Source: Candidatus Peregrinibacteria bacterium
GTDB taxonomy: Bacteria > Patescibacteriota > Gracilibacteria > UBA1369 > PNNO01
Assembly (NCBI GenBank): GCA_014728955.1
Contig: WJKT01000079.1
Location: forward strand, 1 to 13,714
Length of the DNA: 13,714 bases
Reading direction: 5' to 3'
The position numbers and the translations under genes are program-made. Numbering within the stretch: position 1 is the stretch's first letter; each line of letters begins with the position of its first letter. This document shows, in pieces, positions 1-6,632 of this stretch. The notes under the pieces are model-generated. The model was not told the DNA's origin and searched no databases. It saw only the letters and a list, made by a program, of their open reading frames with translations.

Positions 1-1
1 G

Positions 2-1387
2 CTTAAGCCGACTATAAAACTTCCTCTGTTTAAAACCTGGTTTACCGATACTGGTATTATCGATAGAAACGACAATACGATTATCATAGGATTTCCAACC
101 CCATTTGCTAAAAAATGGGTGCAAGACAGGTATAAAGTAAAAATAACGCAAGCGGTTCAAGAAGTTGATCCGACTATAGAGTCTATAGAGTTTCAGGTTC
201 ACTCATCGTTGACCAACAAGGGATCAATACATAAGGTGTCGCTTGATTCCATACTTGAAGAAGAAGATACGAAACGTGTTCGAAAAGTACGCAATAAAAA
301 CGAAGTTCATATAGGGAAGAAAGGCTTAAAGAGTAGAAAGTTAAGTATAAAACATACGCTTGATAATTTTATTGTAGGAAAAGATAATAAGTTGGCACAT
401 GCTGCGTGTTTGGCTGTTTCCAATATGCCGGGCGGAATCTATAATCCTTTATATGTTTTTTCCGGTGTCGGACTTGGAAAAACACATTTACTGCAAGCAA
501 CCGGTCGTGAAATTCTGCAGTCGCATCCCGATGCTCGTATCATTTATATGACGGCGGAACAGTTTACCAATGAAATTATTGAAGCCATTGGCCGAAGGAA
601 GACAAAAGAATTTAAAAACAAATATCGTACGGTTGATTGCTTTATCCTTGATGATGTGCAGTTTTTGGAAAACAAAGATATGAGTCAGATGGAATTTTTT
701 CATACCTTCAATGATTTGTACGATAATAACAAGCAGATTATTTTAAGTAGCGACAGTCCTCCTCGTGATTTGGACGGCTTTAAAGAGCGATTAAAGGGGC
801 GTTTTGGGATGGGAACCGTTGTGGAAATTCTTCCGCCGGATTATGAAACGAGATGTGCTATTTTAAAGCAGCGAGCTCAGCAACTACAAGCCGTTATTGA
901 TCCGGAAGTGTTGGAATGTATAGCTTTTAATATTGAAAGTAATGTACGAGATCTCATCGGCGTTCTTATGCAGGTTATTTCTCAGACAACACTCAATCAA
1001 AAAGCACCAACAATCGAATTGGTTGCGTCAATATTACGATCTCAGCATAAAATACATCAAATCCATAGAAAGAGTGCTGCCCATGGGCCTGTGGAACAGG
1101 TTAAAACCATGAATCAGATTATTGAAACGGTGGCGCATTACTTTCATGTTACCAAAGATGACGTCATCGGCCCGGTAAGGAAAAAAGATATTATGGTTGC
1201 CAGGCAAATCGCTATGTATTTAATTAGGCGGGAACTCGATCATTCATATGAAAAAATCGGTCAGTATTTCGGTGGGCGAAATCATACAACAGTTTTACAT
1301 GCATACAACTCTATTGAAGATCGTTTAAAAAAAGATCATCGACTTATTCGTGATGTTACTGCATTAAAAAAAGAGATGGGCTTTTAA
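2..1387 (+). CDS. dnaA: Chromosomal replication initiator DnaA, 5' end outside the window
   Basis: DnaA binds DnaA boxes at oriC, forms an ATP-dependent filament, melts the origin and loads the helicase. The frame is open from base 2, so a GTG at 119 is not the true start. The 39 residues before it (including KTWF and GFPTPFAKKW) continue domain I, and perhaps a dozen N-terminal residues are missing. In visible numbering, domain I is about 1-65, a basic linker about 66-115, and AAA+ domain III starts near 118. It has Walker A GVGLGKT (155-161), Walker B FILDD (near 214-218), an arginine-finger segment GRFG (near 267) and sensor II NVRDL. Domain IV ends with the helix-turn-helix signature GGRNHTTVLHA (424-434). 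Most DnaA proteins have Asp where this has Asn427. The stop is TAA. The next gene is a FecR-domain gene, not dnaN. Identity is certain; only the start is unknown. Confidence 0.97.
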   Translation, partial: LKPTIKLPLFKTWFTDTGIIDRNDNTIIIGFPTPFAKKWVQDRYKVKITQAVQEVDPTIESIEFQVHSSLTNKGSIHKVSLDSILEEEDTKRVRKVRNKNEVHIGKKGLKSRKLSIKHTLDNFIVGKDNKLAHAACLAVSNMPGGIYNPLYVFSGVGLGKTHLLQATGREILQSHPDARIIYMTAEQFTNEIIEAIGRRKTKEFKNKYRTVDCFILDDVQFLENKDMSQMEFFHTFNDLYDNNKQIILSSDSPPRDLDGFKERLKGRFGMGTVVEILPPDYETRCAILKQRAQQLQAVIDPEVLECIAFNIESNVRDLIGVLMQVISQTTLNQKAPTIELVASILRSQHKIHQIHRKSAAHGPVEQVKTMNQIIETVAHYFHVTKDDVIGPVRKKDIMVARQIAMYLIRRELDHSYEKIGQYFGGRNHTTVLHAYNSIEDRLKKDHRLIRDVTALKKEMGF

Positions 1388-1425
1388 TGCCGAGTAAAAA
1401 TTGTGTCCAAGATTGTGTAATCAAC

Positions 1426-1454
1426 TTTACATTTATAGCAAGCGTTTCTATACT
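1426..1454 (+). promoter_or_regulatory. Sigma70-like promoter for the FecR-domain gene
   Basis: TTTACA at 1426-1431 and TATACT at 1449-1454 are separated by exactly 17 bases, a near-consensus pair (5/6 in each box). Transcription should start near 1461, about 43 bases before the ATG at 1504. It lies in the 116-base gap after dnaA, which otherwise holds only two hairpins. Recognised by eye, not scored against a background model. Confidence 0.6.
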
Positions 1455-1459
1455 AACGG

Positions 1460-1483
1460 TGTCTTTTTTGGAAAAGACATTTT
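1460..1483 (+). terminator. Perfect 8-bp hairpin with short T run, dnaA terminator or leader stem-loop
   Basis: TGTCTTTT (1460-1467) pairs perfectly with AAAAGACA (1472-1479) around a TTGG loop, followed by four T (1480-1483). It could end dnaA transcription, although the stem is A/T-rich and the T run short. It also starts almost exactly at the predicted transcription start (about 1461) of the FecR-domain gene, so it could instead be a protective 5' stem-loop on that mRNA. A second, weaker hairpin, ACTATT/AATAGT (1486-1500), sits three bases before the ATG. Confidence 0.45.
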
Positions 1484-1503
1484 AGACTATTAAAAATAGT
1501 ATT

Positions 1504-3033
1504 ATGCCTCGAATACCTCGCAAAAGACCTATCGATTATATTTTGCCGTTTCTTATTATGATATGTACAGGCGTTATTGTTGTGCTTGGATATCAATTAT
1601 GGAATACCATTCAGGGATCTGAAGAAGAAAACGATATTTATGTATATGTTGCACAGGGTAATGCCAAAATTCTTCCGTGGGGAGCTGGTGAATGGGAACG
1701 CGTTTATAATGGTACGCGGCTTTTACAGGAGGATTCGATTAAAACACAAAATGGCGGGAGAGTTGTTATAGAGCTTTTTGAGGACCATTATGTGCGTATG
1801 GATGAAAAGAGTGAAGTAACGCTTTCTAATATACGAAAAAGCGGTGAAGGATATGAAATAGATATTCAATTGCTCGAAGGGAAAATATGGGTAAATAATA
1901 ATGATCAGTCGGATGTGCCGGTGAAGTTCACGGTTTCAACCGATCATACTATGGTTAAAACGCTTTCTACCATTTATGAAGTTGAACAAATGGATGATCG
2001 GGAAGCTGTGCGTGTTATTAAAGGTGATATACTTGCGGATATTATGATTGAAGAAGATGGTGAGATGAGAAAAGTGGAAACGCTGAATATTGGCGTAGGT
2101 CAGCAAGCCGTTATTACCGACGATGACCTTGATTCATATGCAGATCGTACGATGCCGTCGGTTATTGATGCACTTTCAGATGATTTTAGAGGAAGTTCTT
2201 TTTACAAGTGGAATATGGCTGAAGATCAGCATCCAACTGATTTTTCAATCAATAGCGGTACATATGATCCGACTATTGGAGATGATGCTGCAACAGAAGA
2301 AGTTGATCTTGAAGAAGGGGATTTGGCGAAACCTGAAATAACAGTGCCGTCTACGTTAACATTTGCAACGCCGGAGTCATCATTAACTATTCGGGGTACA
2401 ACTGTTGCACAAACAGAAAAAATGATGGTTGATGTTACCTCTGATGAAGGTGAAGAGACCTATGAACTCAACTTATATGTTCCGGGAAATACGGAATGGA
2501 GTTTTGCTGTTTCACAGGCAGCAGGAACGCTTAATCCGGGCATGAACACCTATGAATTTTATGCCTTGGGCGAAGAGGACGATCATAGTGGAAAAACCGA
2601 ATTGATTGTGAATTATCAAACCGATGAACTGGAAGAAGATGATGAAGCATCAGAAGATGAATCGGAAGAAGAAGATTTAGATCTCGGGCCGTTAGTTGCT
2701 CCTGAAGTTGAAAGTTATAACGATGGTGATTCTAATATAGTTGAAGTGGGAGATGTGAAAGTGGTTGGATCGGTTGCCGGCGCAAAAGAAATTAATGTTA
2801 GTGGTTATACTCTGCAGGCGTTTGAACCGGGAGATACCACCTGGGTGTACTATGCAAAAGAATCACTTGGCAATCTGGATCCGGGGGAGAATAACTTTAC
2901 CGTTACGGCTATTGCACCGGATGGTACACAAGAAGCTACAACCTTTGTTATTACATACAACAAGCCGGAAGAAGAAGTAACGGATGAAGAGCCGGTAGAG
3001 GATACCGGTGCTACTGAAAATCCCGCCCTTTAG
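1504..3033 (+). CDS. FecR-domain membrane protein with two duplicated beta-rich domains
   Basis: A 509-residue single-pass envelope protein. A short basic N-terminus (RIPRKRP) precedes a membrane helix at about 11-33, so the bulk should lie outside the membrane. Residues about 45-205 look like a FecR domain (PF04773): a GNAKILPWG-type start, a GTRLLQEDSIKTQ segment, alternating strands, and an LLEGKIWV segment. In classical systems FecR signals to an ECF sigma factor, but no sigma gene is adjacent, so a structural or sensing role is as likely. Residues about 277-372 and 400-486 are two copies of one domain, aligned by PGNTEW (328-332 region) with PGDTTW (442-447) and by LNPGMNTY with LDPGENNF. 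A very acidic linker (about 375-395) separates them, and the C-terminus is acidic too. The start is the first ATG after a strong promoter, with no Shine-Dalgarno site. The stop is TAG, four bases from the stop of convergent mltG. Confidence 0.8.
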   Translation: MPRIPRKRPIDYILPFLIMICTGVIVVLGYQLWNTIQGSEEENDIYVYVAQGNAKILPWGAGEWERVYNGTRLLQEDSIKTQNGGRVVIELFEDHYVRMDEKSEVTLSNIRKSGEGYEIDIQLLEGKIWVNNNDQSDVPVKFTVSTDHTMVKTLSTIYEVEQMDDREAVRVIKGDILADIMIEEDGEMRKVETLNIGVGQQAVITDDDLDSYADRTMPSVIDALSDDFRGSSFYKWNMAEDQHPTDFSINSGTYDPTIGDDAATEEVDLEEGDLAKPEITVPSTLTFATPESSLTIRGTTVAQTEKMMVDVTSDEGEETYELNLYVPGNTEWSFAVSQAAGTLNPGMNTYEFYALGEEDDHSGKTELIVNYQTDELEEDDEASEDESEEEDLDLGPLVAPEVESYNDGDSNIVEVGDVKVVGSVAGAKEINVSGYTLQAFEPGDTTWVYYAKESLGNLDPGENNFTVTAIAPDGTQEATTFVITYNKPEEEVTDEEPVEDTGATENPAL

Positions 3034-3037
3034 GCTT

Positions 3038-4060
3038 CTAGTAAAGATACCTAGCCTTGTTTGCATTATGTTCTTCGTTTGTTGTGGCGTAGATAACTTC
3101 GCCGGTATCTAACGTTGTAAGATAGTACCAATAATCGCTGTCTTCCGGAGTTATGGCAGCTTTGATGTGTTCGATGTCGGGATTACATATAGGCCCCGGG
3201 GGCATGCCAACGTGTAAGCGGGTATTATAAGGGGAGTCCAACTTTAGATCTTCAGCGGAAATGGTATTTTTCCCTGTGATATACAAAATGGTTGCATCAG
3301 CTCCAATATGCCAGTTGCTATCAAGTCTTTTCCAAAGCAGACCTGAGACTATATTGTAATCTTCCGGTGTTCGTACTTCTTTTTGCAAAATGGAAGCCAT
3401 GGTAATAATGTCGTGCATTGAACGGTCTTGTGCATCAAATACATTTTGAACCGAATCAAACTTGTTTTCAAAATTGTCGAGCATTTTTTCGATTAATTCA
3501 TGCGGATTAAACTCAATTCCATCAACAAAATATGTGTCCGGATAGAGATATCCTTCTAAAGGAAATTCGAGTGTATGCGCGATTGCTCTATCGATAAACG
3601 GATATGAATCGTAGTTATCAAATTGTTGTACTGCTTGCTCAAATTCACCACTGGTAATAAGCCCTTGTTTGGTTAAGGTAGCATCGATGTCACGTACTGT
3701 TAATCCTTCCTGTATAGTAACGGCCGCTTCACTTGCTACCGGCACGGTAAGCTCGTGAACGATATCGGGAATAGACATTGATTGGTTTACCGTAAATCTT
3801 CCGGCGGTAATATTTTTATCTTCACCGGTAAGTCGCACATAACCGTAAAAACTGAGCGCAGAACGAATAATATTATTATCTTTAAGCATTGTTCCCACTT
3901 GTTTCGGTGATGTGCCACGTTTAATAACAAGAGAAGCTTCCTGAGGAGTTTGAGTATTAATCGGGGTGTATACGGTATACCATACATAACCTCCTACAAG
4001 GAGCAGGGCGAGAATACACGTCATTAAAAACCGTCGCATAAGAGATGAATGTCTTTTCAT
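3038..4060 (-). CDS. mltG: Endolytic murein transglycosylase MltG (YceG-like)
   Basis: MltG cleaves nascent glycan strands in the cell wall from the outer face of the membrane and is thought to set strand length. The protein has 340 residues, a normal length. It has an N-terminal membrane helix (about 10-31), a LysM-like domain (about 43-118) and the catalytic YceG domain (about 120-340). Family motifs seen are LEGYLYPDTY (168-177), ASILQKEV (222-229), SPYNT (276-280), MPPGPICNP (286-294) and EEHN (329-332). E228 aligns with the invariant catalytic glutamate. The residue two before it is Gln where Enterobacteria have Glu, a common variant. The gene begins 12 bases after the ybaB stop on the same strand, so the two are probably co-transcribed. 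The start is preceded by a pyrimidine-rich tract (AATCCTCT), with no Shine-Dalgarno site. The stop is TAG. Confidence 0.94.
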   Translation of the reverse strand: MKRHSSLMRRFLMTCILALLLVGGYVWYTVYTPINTQTPQEASLVIKRGTSPKQVGTMLKDNNIIRSALSFYGYVRLTGEDKNITAGRFTVNQSMSIPDIVHELTVPVASEAAVTIQEGLTVRDIDATLTKQGLITSGEFEQAVQQFDNYDSYPFIDRAIAHTLEFPLEGYLYPDTYFVDGIEFNPHELIEKMLDNFENKFDSVQNVFDAQDRSMHDIITMASILQKEVRTPEDYNIVSGLLWKRLDSNWHIGADATILYITGKNTISAEDLKLDSPYNTRLHVGMPPGPICNPDIEHIKAAITPEDSDYWYYLTTLDTGEVIYATTNEEHNANKARYLY

Positions 4061-4072
4061 AGAGGATTGATA

Positions 4073-4372
4073 TTATTGTAAGCCGGGCAGTCCGCCACCA
4101 AGTCCCATATCTCCCATAACATCTTTCATTTGTTCGGCACCGTATTGTTGGGACCGCTTAACTGCTTTATTTAAAGCTTTAACAAGATTGCTTTCAACTT
4201 TTTTCTTGTTTTTGTACGCATCATCACTAATGCTTACCGAGATCACTTCTTGTTGTCCGTCTACAACGGCGGTTATGCCTTCAACCTCAGCTTCTATATG
4301 TGTATTTTGAAGCTTTTTCTTAATGTCTTTTGCCTGTTTTTGCAGTTTGTACAAATCTTTAAATTTATTCAT
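4073..4372 (-). CDS. YbaB/EbfC family nucleoid-associated protein
   Basis: A 99-residue protein of the YbaB/EbfC family, small dimeric DNA-binding proteins that coat the nucleoid. The N-terminal helix (MNKFKDLYKLQKQAKDIKKK) matches the usual family start. A middle strand region follows (about 28-50: AEVEGITAVVDGQQEVISVSI), then helix KKKVESNLVKALNKAVKRSQQ (57-77), and a flexible Gly/Met-rich tail ending GLGGGLPGLQ. The frame stays open upstream to 4456, but those 28 extra residues are outside the family and cross the predicted promoter, so I start at ATG 4372. In many bacteria ybaB lies between dnaX and recR; here it precedes mltG, 12 bases away. Transcription probably starts from the -10 at 4411-4406. 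The stop is TAA. Confidence 0.88.
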   Translation of the reverse strand: MNKFKDLYKLQKQAKDIKKKLQNTHIEAEVEGITAVVDGQQEVISVSISDDAYKNKKKVESNLVKALNKAVKRSQQYGAEQMKDVMGDMGLGGGLPGLQ

Positions 4373-4405
4373 GCTTTCAGCTGTTAAGATTACTACGCAA
4401 AATGC

Positions 4406-4434
4406 ATGATACCGCCTTCCATTCAAAAGCACAA
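4406..4434 (-). promoter_or_regulatory. Candidate promoter for ybaB-mltG
   Basis: Read on the minus strand, TTGTGC (4434-4429) and TATCAT (4411-4406) are 17 bases apart. The -10 matches consensus at five of six positions and the -35 at three. The start would be near 4399, giving a leader of about 27 bases before the ybaB ATG. The box pair lies in the 142-base divergent gap between ybaB and the bL25 gene. Confidence 0.4.
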
Positions 4435-4445
4435 GAATTCGTACT

Positions 4446-4479
4446 TTCACTTGCACTTTGAGACTTTTTTAGATAGACT
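4446..4479 (+). promoter_or_regulatory. Candidate promoter for bL25-DUF3048 unit
   Basis: TTGCAC (4451-4456) and TAGACT (4474-4479) are 17 bases apart. Overlapping the -35 is TTCACTT (4446-4452), a heptamer also present at the -35 of the hppA and Yip1-like promoters. A more distal -10-like string (TATATA, near 4504-4509) is also present but sits too close to the ATG at 4515 for a normal leader. The choice between them is uncertain. Confidence 0.3.
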
Positions 4480-4514
4480 TTCCACGCTGTTTTTAAAAAT
4501 AATATATATAGGTT

Positions 4515-5213
4515 ATGGATACTGTTAAACTTGAAGTGACGTCACGTAAAGATGATGTTTCTGCCAAAGATATACGAAATGACGATATGCTCCCCGCTGT
4601 TTTTTATGGAGAAGGGAAGAAAAATCAGCATTTAATGGTTGATTATCAGACATTTAGAAAAGTTTTTGATAAAGCCGGATGGAATACGGTTTTGGAACTT
4701 GAAATTGACGGTAAAAAATCGGTTAATGTGCTTGTACATGATGTACAACACGATCCGGTTTCTGACCGCTTTATTCATGCTGACTTTAAATTTGTTGATC
4801 TTAATAAAGAAGTTACTACCGAAGTACCGCTTGTTGCTATTGGAGAATCAATGGCGGTTAAAGAGCTTGGTGGAACATTACAGACGCGTGATATGATAAC
4901 GGTTCGATGTATGGCGAAAATTATTCCGCATTCTATCGAATTTGATATCACTGAACTTGAAGACTTTAATAGTGCTATTCATATCGGAGATTTAGACTTG
5001 CCGGAAGGAGTTGAAGTGCTTGATGAGCCTGAATTAACCGTTGCTTCGGTTGCTGCACCACGTGCTGAAGAAGAAGAGGAAGAAGAAGATATTGAAGATG
5101 AAGAAATGATTGAAGGAGAGGAAGGTGCTGAAGGAGAAGAAGGTGAAGAAAAAGCTGAAGGTGAAGGAGGAGAAGGTGAGAAAAAAGAAGAGGGAGAAAA
5201 AGCTGAAGGCTAA
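4515..5213 (+). CDS. rplY: Large-subunit ribosomal protein bL25, CTC/TL5 type, with acidic tail
   Basis: bL25 binds 5S rRNA in the 50S subunit. This 232-residue protein has the long form with an added C-terminal domain (CTC/TL5), as in Thermus. The 5S-binding beta-barrel is about 1-92, with the typical segments LPAVFYG (26-32) and HDVQHDPVSDRFIHADF (75-91). The second domain is about 95-180, with VPLVAIGES, VKELGG and the DLPEGVEVLDEPELTV segment. From about 184 the tail is almost wholly Glu/Gly/Lys (about 49 residues), encoded by a nearly pure purine strand. The start at ATG 4515 fits the family N-terminus; an AGG lies only two bases upstream, too close for a normal Shine-Dalgarno site. The stop is TAA, and the DUF3048 gene starts 11 bases later, so the two are likely one transcript. 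Confidence 0.93.
   Translation: MDTVKLEVTSRKDDVSAKDIRNDDMLPAVFYGEGKKNQHLMVDYQTFRKVFDKAGWNTVLELEIDGKKSVNVLVHDVQHDPVSDRFIHADFKFVDLNKEVTTEVPLVAIGESMAVKELGGTLQTRDMITVRCMAKIIPHSIEFDITELEDFNSAIHIGDLDLPEGVEVLDEPELTVASVAAPRAEEEEEEEDIEDEEMIEGEEGAEGEEGEEKAEGEGGEGEKKEEGEKAEG
5076..5209 (+). repeat. Polypurine low-complexity tract in the bL25 tail, with 14-base direct repeat
   Basis: The plus strand is almost only A and G across this stretch, built from GAA, GAG and GGA units that encode the Glu/Gly-rich tail. GAAAAAGCTGAAGG occurs at 5148-5161 and again at 5196-5209. The 48-base offset is a multiple of three, so gain or loss of one unit would keep the frame and shorten or lengthen the tail by 16 residues. 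Confidence 0.7.
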
Positions 5214-5224
5214 ACCCCATTCTC

Positions 5225-6292
5225 ATGGATAAAAAGAAACGCCTATACCTTATTATTGGAGGAGTCGCTCTGCTATTGGTTATTGTGATTACCGTAGTGT
5301 GGGCTTCCGTATTTGCTTTGCCGGAACCCGAACCTGAAGAGCCGGTGCGTGAAGAAGAACAGGAACGTATAGAGCCTGTTGAAGAAGAAGAGGAAGAAAT
5401 ACATTCATATATAGATAATACGGTGATAGAGAAAGAGGAAGAACGTATGATTGCGGTTATTATTGAAAATCATACAGAATCCAGAAGACAAATGGCCGGT
5501 CTTGAAGAAGCAAGTTTGGTGTTTGAAGCTGAGGCTGAAGGCGGAATTACACGGTTTTTAGCGTTTTATCCATATCAGGATACGGAGCGTGTTGGGCCGG
5601 TTCGTTCTGCACGGCCTTATTTTGTACGATGGGCGGAGCAATTTGATAGCGCTCTTGCACATGCTGGTGGTAGCGAACTTGGGCTTTCAACTATATATTC
5701 AAGTGGTCATGTTTTTGATTTGGACGGACTTGCACTTGAAGGTGGGCTGAAATATTTTACGCGTGATTATGTTTACTTTGCTCCTCATAATCTGTTTACC
5801 AACATAGATGAGTTACGTGAGCTTATGAATGATAGAGGATGGGATAAACCTCTTGAGGATCCTTATTTCGAATTTGGAGATCTATCTGATGATAGTGCGG
5901 ATAATGCTGAAACAGTACATATCTATTATCCGTTTCCCGAATACTTTGTTCGTTATGAGTACGATGAAGACACGGGAGTGTATGAGCGTTTCCAGGATGG
6001 TGATCCGCATATAGATCATGGTAGCGAGAAACAGATAACGGCCTCTAATGTTGTTGTATTAATAACCAATTATTATCCGACAGACGAAGTGGGACGGTTA
6101 TATATGAAAACCGAAGGGAGCGGAGATATGTATTTATTTAGAGATGGAAAGGTTATCCCGGGGACATGGAAGCGTCCGGAAACACATTCGCCCTACACGT
6201 TCTATGATGAAAATGGCGAAGAACTTGTATTTGCAAGTGGAAAAACCTGGGTATCTGTGGTTAACTACCAAAGCGGACTTCAGTGGGAATAA
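5225..6292 (+). CDS. DUF3048 (YerB-like) membrane-anchored extracytoplasmic protein
   Basis: A 355-residue protein with an N-terminal membrane helix (about 7-30, after MDKKKR), then an acidic stalk (about 33-72), then the DUF3048 fold. The N-terminal DUF3048 domain (about 73-215) is unmistakable: IAVIIENH (76-83), AEGGITRFLAFY (104-115), ERVGPVRSARPYF (121-133) and HAGGS (146-150). The C-terminal domain (about 232-346) has VVVLITNYY, GSGDMYLFRDGKVIPGTWKR and ASGKTWVSVV. Bacillus YerB is a lipoprotein, but there is no lipobox cysteine here, so I infer anchoring by an uncleaved helix. The biochemical function of the family is not established; a cell-envelope role is the usual guess. It starts 11 bases after the bL25 stop, with a CCCCATTCTC leader and no Shine-Dalgarno site. 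The stop TAA is three bases from the stop of the convergent small gene. Confidence 0.88.
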   Translation: MDKKKRLYLIIGGVALLLVIVITVVWASVFALPEPEPEEPVREEEQERIEPVEEEEEEIHSYIDNTVIEKEEERMIAVIIENHTESRRQMAGLEEASLVFEAEAEGGITRFLAFYPYQDTERVGPVRSARPYFVRWAEQFDSALAHAGGSELGLSTIYSSGHVFDLDGLALEGGLKYFTRDYVYFAPHNLFTNIDELRELMNDRGWDKPLEDPYFEFGDLSDDSADNAETVHIYYPFPEYFVRYEYDEDTGVYERFQDGDPHIDHGSEKQITASNVVVLITNYYPTDEVGRLYMKTEGSGDMYLFRDGKVIPGTWKRPETHSPYTFYDENGEELVFASGKTWVSVVNYQSGLQWE

Positions 6293-6295
6293 ACG

Positions 6296-6592
6296 TTAAT
6301 TGACCAGCTCCTCAAGTCGTTTGCGCATTGCAGCGTATTTTTCTTCCTGCTCTTGTTTTTTCTTTAACTCTTGTTGGCGTTGTTCTTTGTTTGTAAGTTC
6401 GAGTGATACATGGACTTTGTCACCAACTTGTATGGCCTCGGGAAGTTTTTTAAGGGGCCAAAAAAATGTATTATCGTCACGTGCTTCAGTTTCACGATTA
6501 GGTCCGCCGCCGAGGATGAACTCTGCAAGTCCATCCTCGATAGCGTTTAGTAATGCTTCTTGTTTTGTTGTATCTGTAGTTGTTTCCGTCAT
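6296..6592 (-). CDS. Unrecognised 98-residue protein with C-terminal coiled coil
   Basis: I do not recognise this gene. The product is small and soluble, with no membrane helix or signal peptide. Residues 1-15 are Thr-rich and likely disordered, and about 13-30 form a short helix ending in a GGG turn. The middle segment FFWPLKKLPEAIQVGDKVHVSLE (about 47-69) resembles a small beta-barrel with an LPE..xxGDxV turn, loosely like DUF3006 proteins, but that is a guess. From about 70 to the end it is a charged helix (NKEQRQQELKKKQEQEEK...), probably a coiled coil. I start at ATG 6592; a GTG four codons upstream (6604) is possible. It lies 40 bases downstream of hppA on the same strand, so read-through from hppA is likely. 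The leader contains CTCCTT and lacks a Shine-Dalgarno site. Clean reading frame and a tight convergent junction argue that it is real; an overlapping plus-strand frame is its shadow. Confidence 0.7.
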   Translation of the reverse strand: MTETTTDTTKQEALLNAIEDGLAEFILGGGPNRETEARDDNTFFWPLKKLPEAIQVGDKVHVSLELTNKEQRQQELKKKQEQEEKYAAMRKRLEELVN

Positions 6593-6632
6593 AATAAGGA
6601 GCACATTTAAGCTCTAATAATAAGATACTATA

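Noticed and set aside
119..121. GTG as the start of dnaA
   Set aside because: The frame is open to the window edge and the 39 preceding residues match DnaA domain I, so the gene is truncated by the window and not started here.
3032..3057. AGGCT/AGCCT hairpin as a bidirectional terminator between the FecR-domain gene and mltG
   Set aside because: Only five base pairs, a 16-base loop and no T run on either strand.
4373..4456. Upstream in-frame extension of ybaB by 28 residues
   Set aside because: The extra residues are outside the YbaB family start and cover the predicted promoter; ATG 4372 gives the normal N-terminus.
6300..6617. Plus-strand 105-residue frame opposite the small gene
   Set aside because: Ser/Arg/Cys-rich composition and no family resemblance; it mirrors the minus-strand gene, which has the better protein.
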